The position numbers were made by a program, and so were the translations under genes. 6,074 nt of DNA from Lachnospiraceae bacterium (GTDB lineage Bacteria; Bacillota; Clostridia; Lachnospirales; Lachnospiraceae). The notes beneath the pieces are model-generated. The model was not told where the DNA came from. It saw only the letters and a program-made list of their open reading frames with translations, and searched no databases. Positions 5,841 through 6,074 of the stretch are shown here, piece after piece (the stretch's first letter is position 1; each line of letters opens with the position of its first letter). Location of the stretch: contig JAAVAG010000215.1 of assembly GCA_014804185.1 (NCBI GenBank), positions 1 to 6,074 on the forward strand. The letters run 5' to 3'.

Positions 5841-5869
5841 TTGCATCCCCCTGTTTCTTCCTATATAAT
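5841..5869 (+). promoter_or_regulatory. Promoter of the DAHP synthase gene
   Basis: TTGCAT (5841-5846), a 17-base spacer and a perfect TATAAT (5864-5869) lie 39 bases before the ATG at 5909. The predicted mRNA leader is about 30 bases, too short for a T-box or attenuator, so any feedback control is probably on the enzyme or through a repressor not visible here. Confidence 0.75.
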
Positions 5870-5908
5870 GTTAGGGATTAAAAACAAGGAAAAAGTCGAG
5901 GTAACGCA

Positions 5909-6074
5909 ATGAGTTTTGAATTTATAAAATTACTTCCCACGCCGGATAAGATCCGCGAGGAATATCCCATGCCGCCGTCTCTTGTGGAGTTGAAACAGAA
6001 AAGAGACGCGGAGATCAAAGATGTGATCACCGGAAAGAGCAGCAAATTCCTTGTGATTGTCGGTCCCTGTTCCG
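5909..6074 (+). CDS. 3-deoxy-7-phosphoheptulonate (DAHP) synthase, type I, N-terminal fragment
   Basis: The first 55 codons are present; the gene runs off the window. The translation begins MSFEFIKLLPTPDKIREEYP and reaches KFLVIVGPCS (46-55), the first conserved strand and GPCS motif of AroF/AroG/AroH-type synthases. These condense phosphoenolpyruvate with erythrose 4-phosphate in the first committed step of aromatic amino acid synthesis. The N-terminal segment before the barrel is the part involved in feedback inhibition in this class. The ATG has GAGGT (5898-5902) 6 bases upstream and its own promoter. It is divergent from the ligase operon. Which isozyme (F, G or H) cannot be decided from the fragment. 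Confidence 0.93.
   Translation, partial: MSFEFIKLLPTPDKIREEYPMPPSLVELKQKRDAEIKDVITGKSSKFLVIVGPCS

Noticed and set aside
5672..5908. T-box or other riboswitch before the ligase or DAHP synthase
   Set aside because: No T-box core, specifier-loop architecture or terminator/antiterminator pair was found. The DAHP synthase leader is only about 30 bases.
1..6074. Mobile element or acquired resistance cassette carrying the VanG-like genes
   Set aside because: No transposase, integrase, terminal inverted repeats or shift in base composition was seen. The flanks are housekeeping genes with matching codon style.

Overview
The window looks like a chromosomal stretch from a spore-forming, moderately GC-rich member of the Clostridia, most likely Lachnospiraceae. 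This is inferred from strong AGGAGG-type ribosome binding sites, sigma-A-like promoters, G/C-rich third codon positions, a SpoVB-like flippase and a VanG-type ligase. No mobile element, tRNA, rRNA or CRISPR array is visible.

Layout. Positions 1-86 (minus) hold the first 28 codons of a NifS/IscS-type cysteine desulfurase, behind a near-consensus promoter with a Fur-box-like dyad upstream. Positions 208-873 (minus) encode endonuclease III (nth). Positions 1045-2421 (plus) encode a SpoVB/MurJ-like lipid-linked oligosaccharide flippase. Positions 2425-5671 (minus) form a compact three-gene operon. In transcription order it encodes a VanG-like D-Ala-D-Ser ligase (4589-5671), a polytopic acyltransferase-3-like membrane protein that matches the N-terminal half of VanT (3548-4588), and a VanT-like PLP racemase (2425-3555). 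From 5909 (plus) a type I DAHP synthase begins and runs off the end.

The main point is the operon. Ligase, membrane half and racemase together make up the 'make D-Ser, then D-Ala-D-Ser' branch of VanC/VanG-type glycopeptide resistance. In enterococcal VanT the membrane and racemase domains are one protein of about 700 residues. Here they are two proteins whose genes overlap by 8 bases. The racemase carries Asn at the position that is Tyr354 in Bacillus alanine racemase, a change known to allow serine racemisation. The unit is closed at both ends, by a divergent DAHP synthase gene and a convergent flippase gene. No VanXY/VanX/VanY peptidase or VanRS two-component system is part of it. It appears to be driven by its own sigma-A-like extended -10 promoter, which suggests an intrinsic, constitutive pathway for D-Ser-ended peptidoglycan precursors rather than an acquired inducible cassette.

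The rest is housekeeping: DNA base-excision repair (nth), sulfur mobilisation for Fe-S clusters (desulfurase), lipid-linked glycan export (flippase) and aromatic amino acid synthesis (DAHP synthase). The non-coding gaps (87-207, 874-1044, 5672-5908) are short and hold promoters and leaders. No convincing rho-independent terminator was found.
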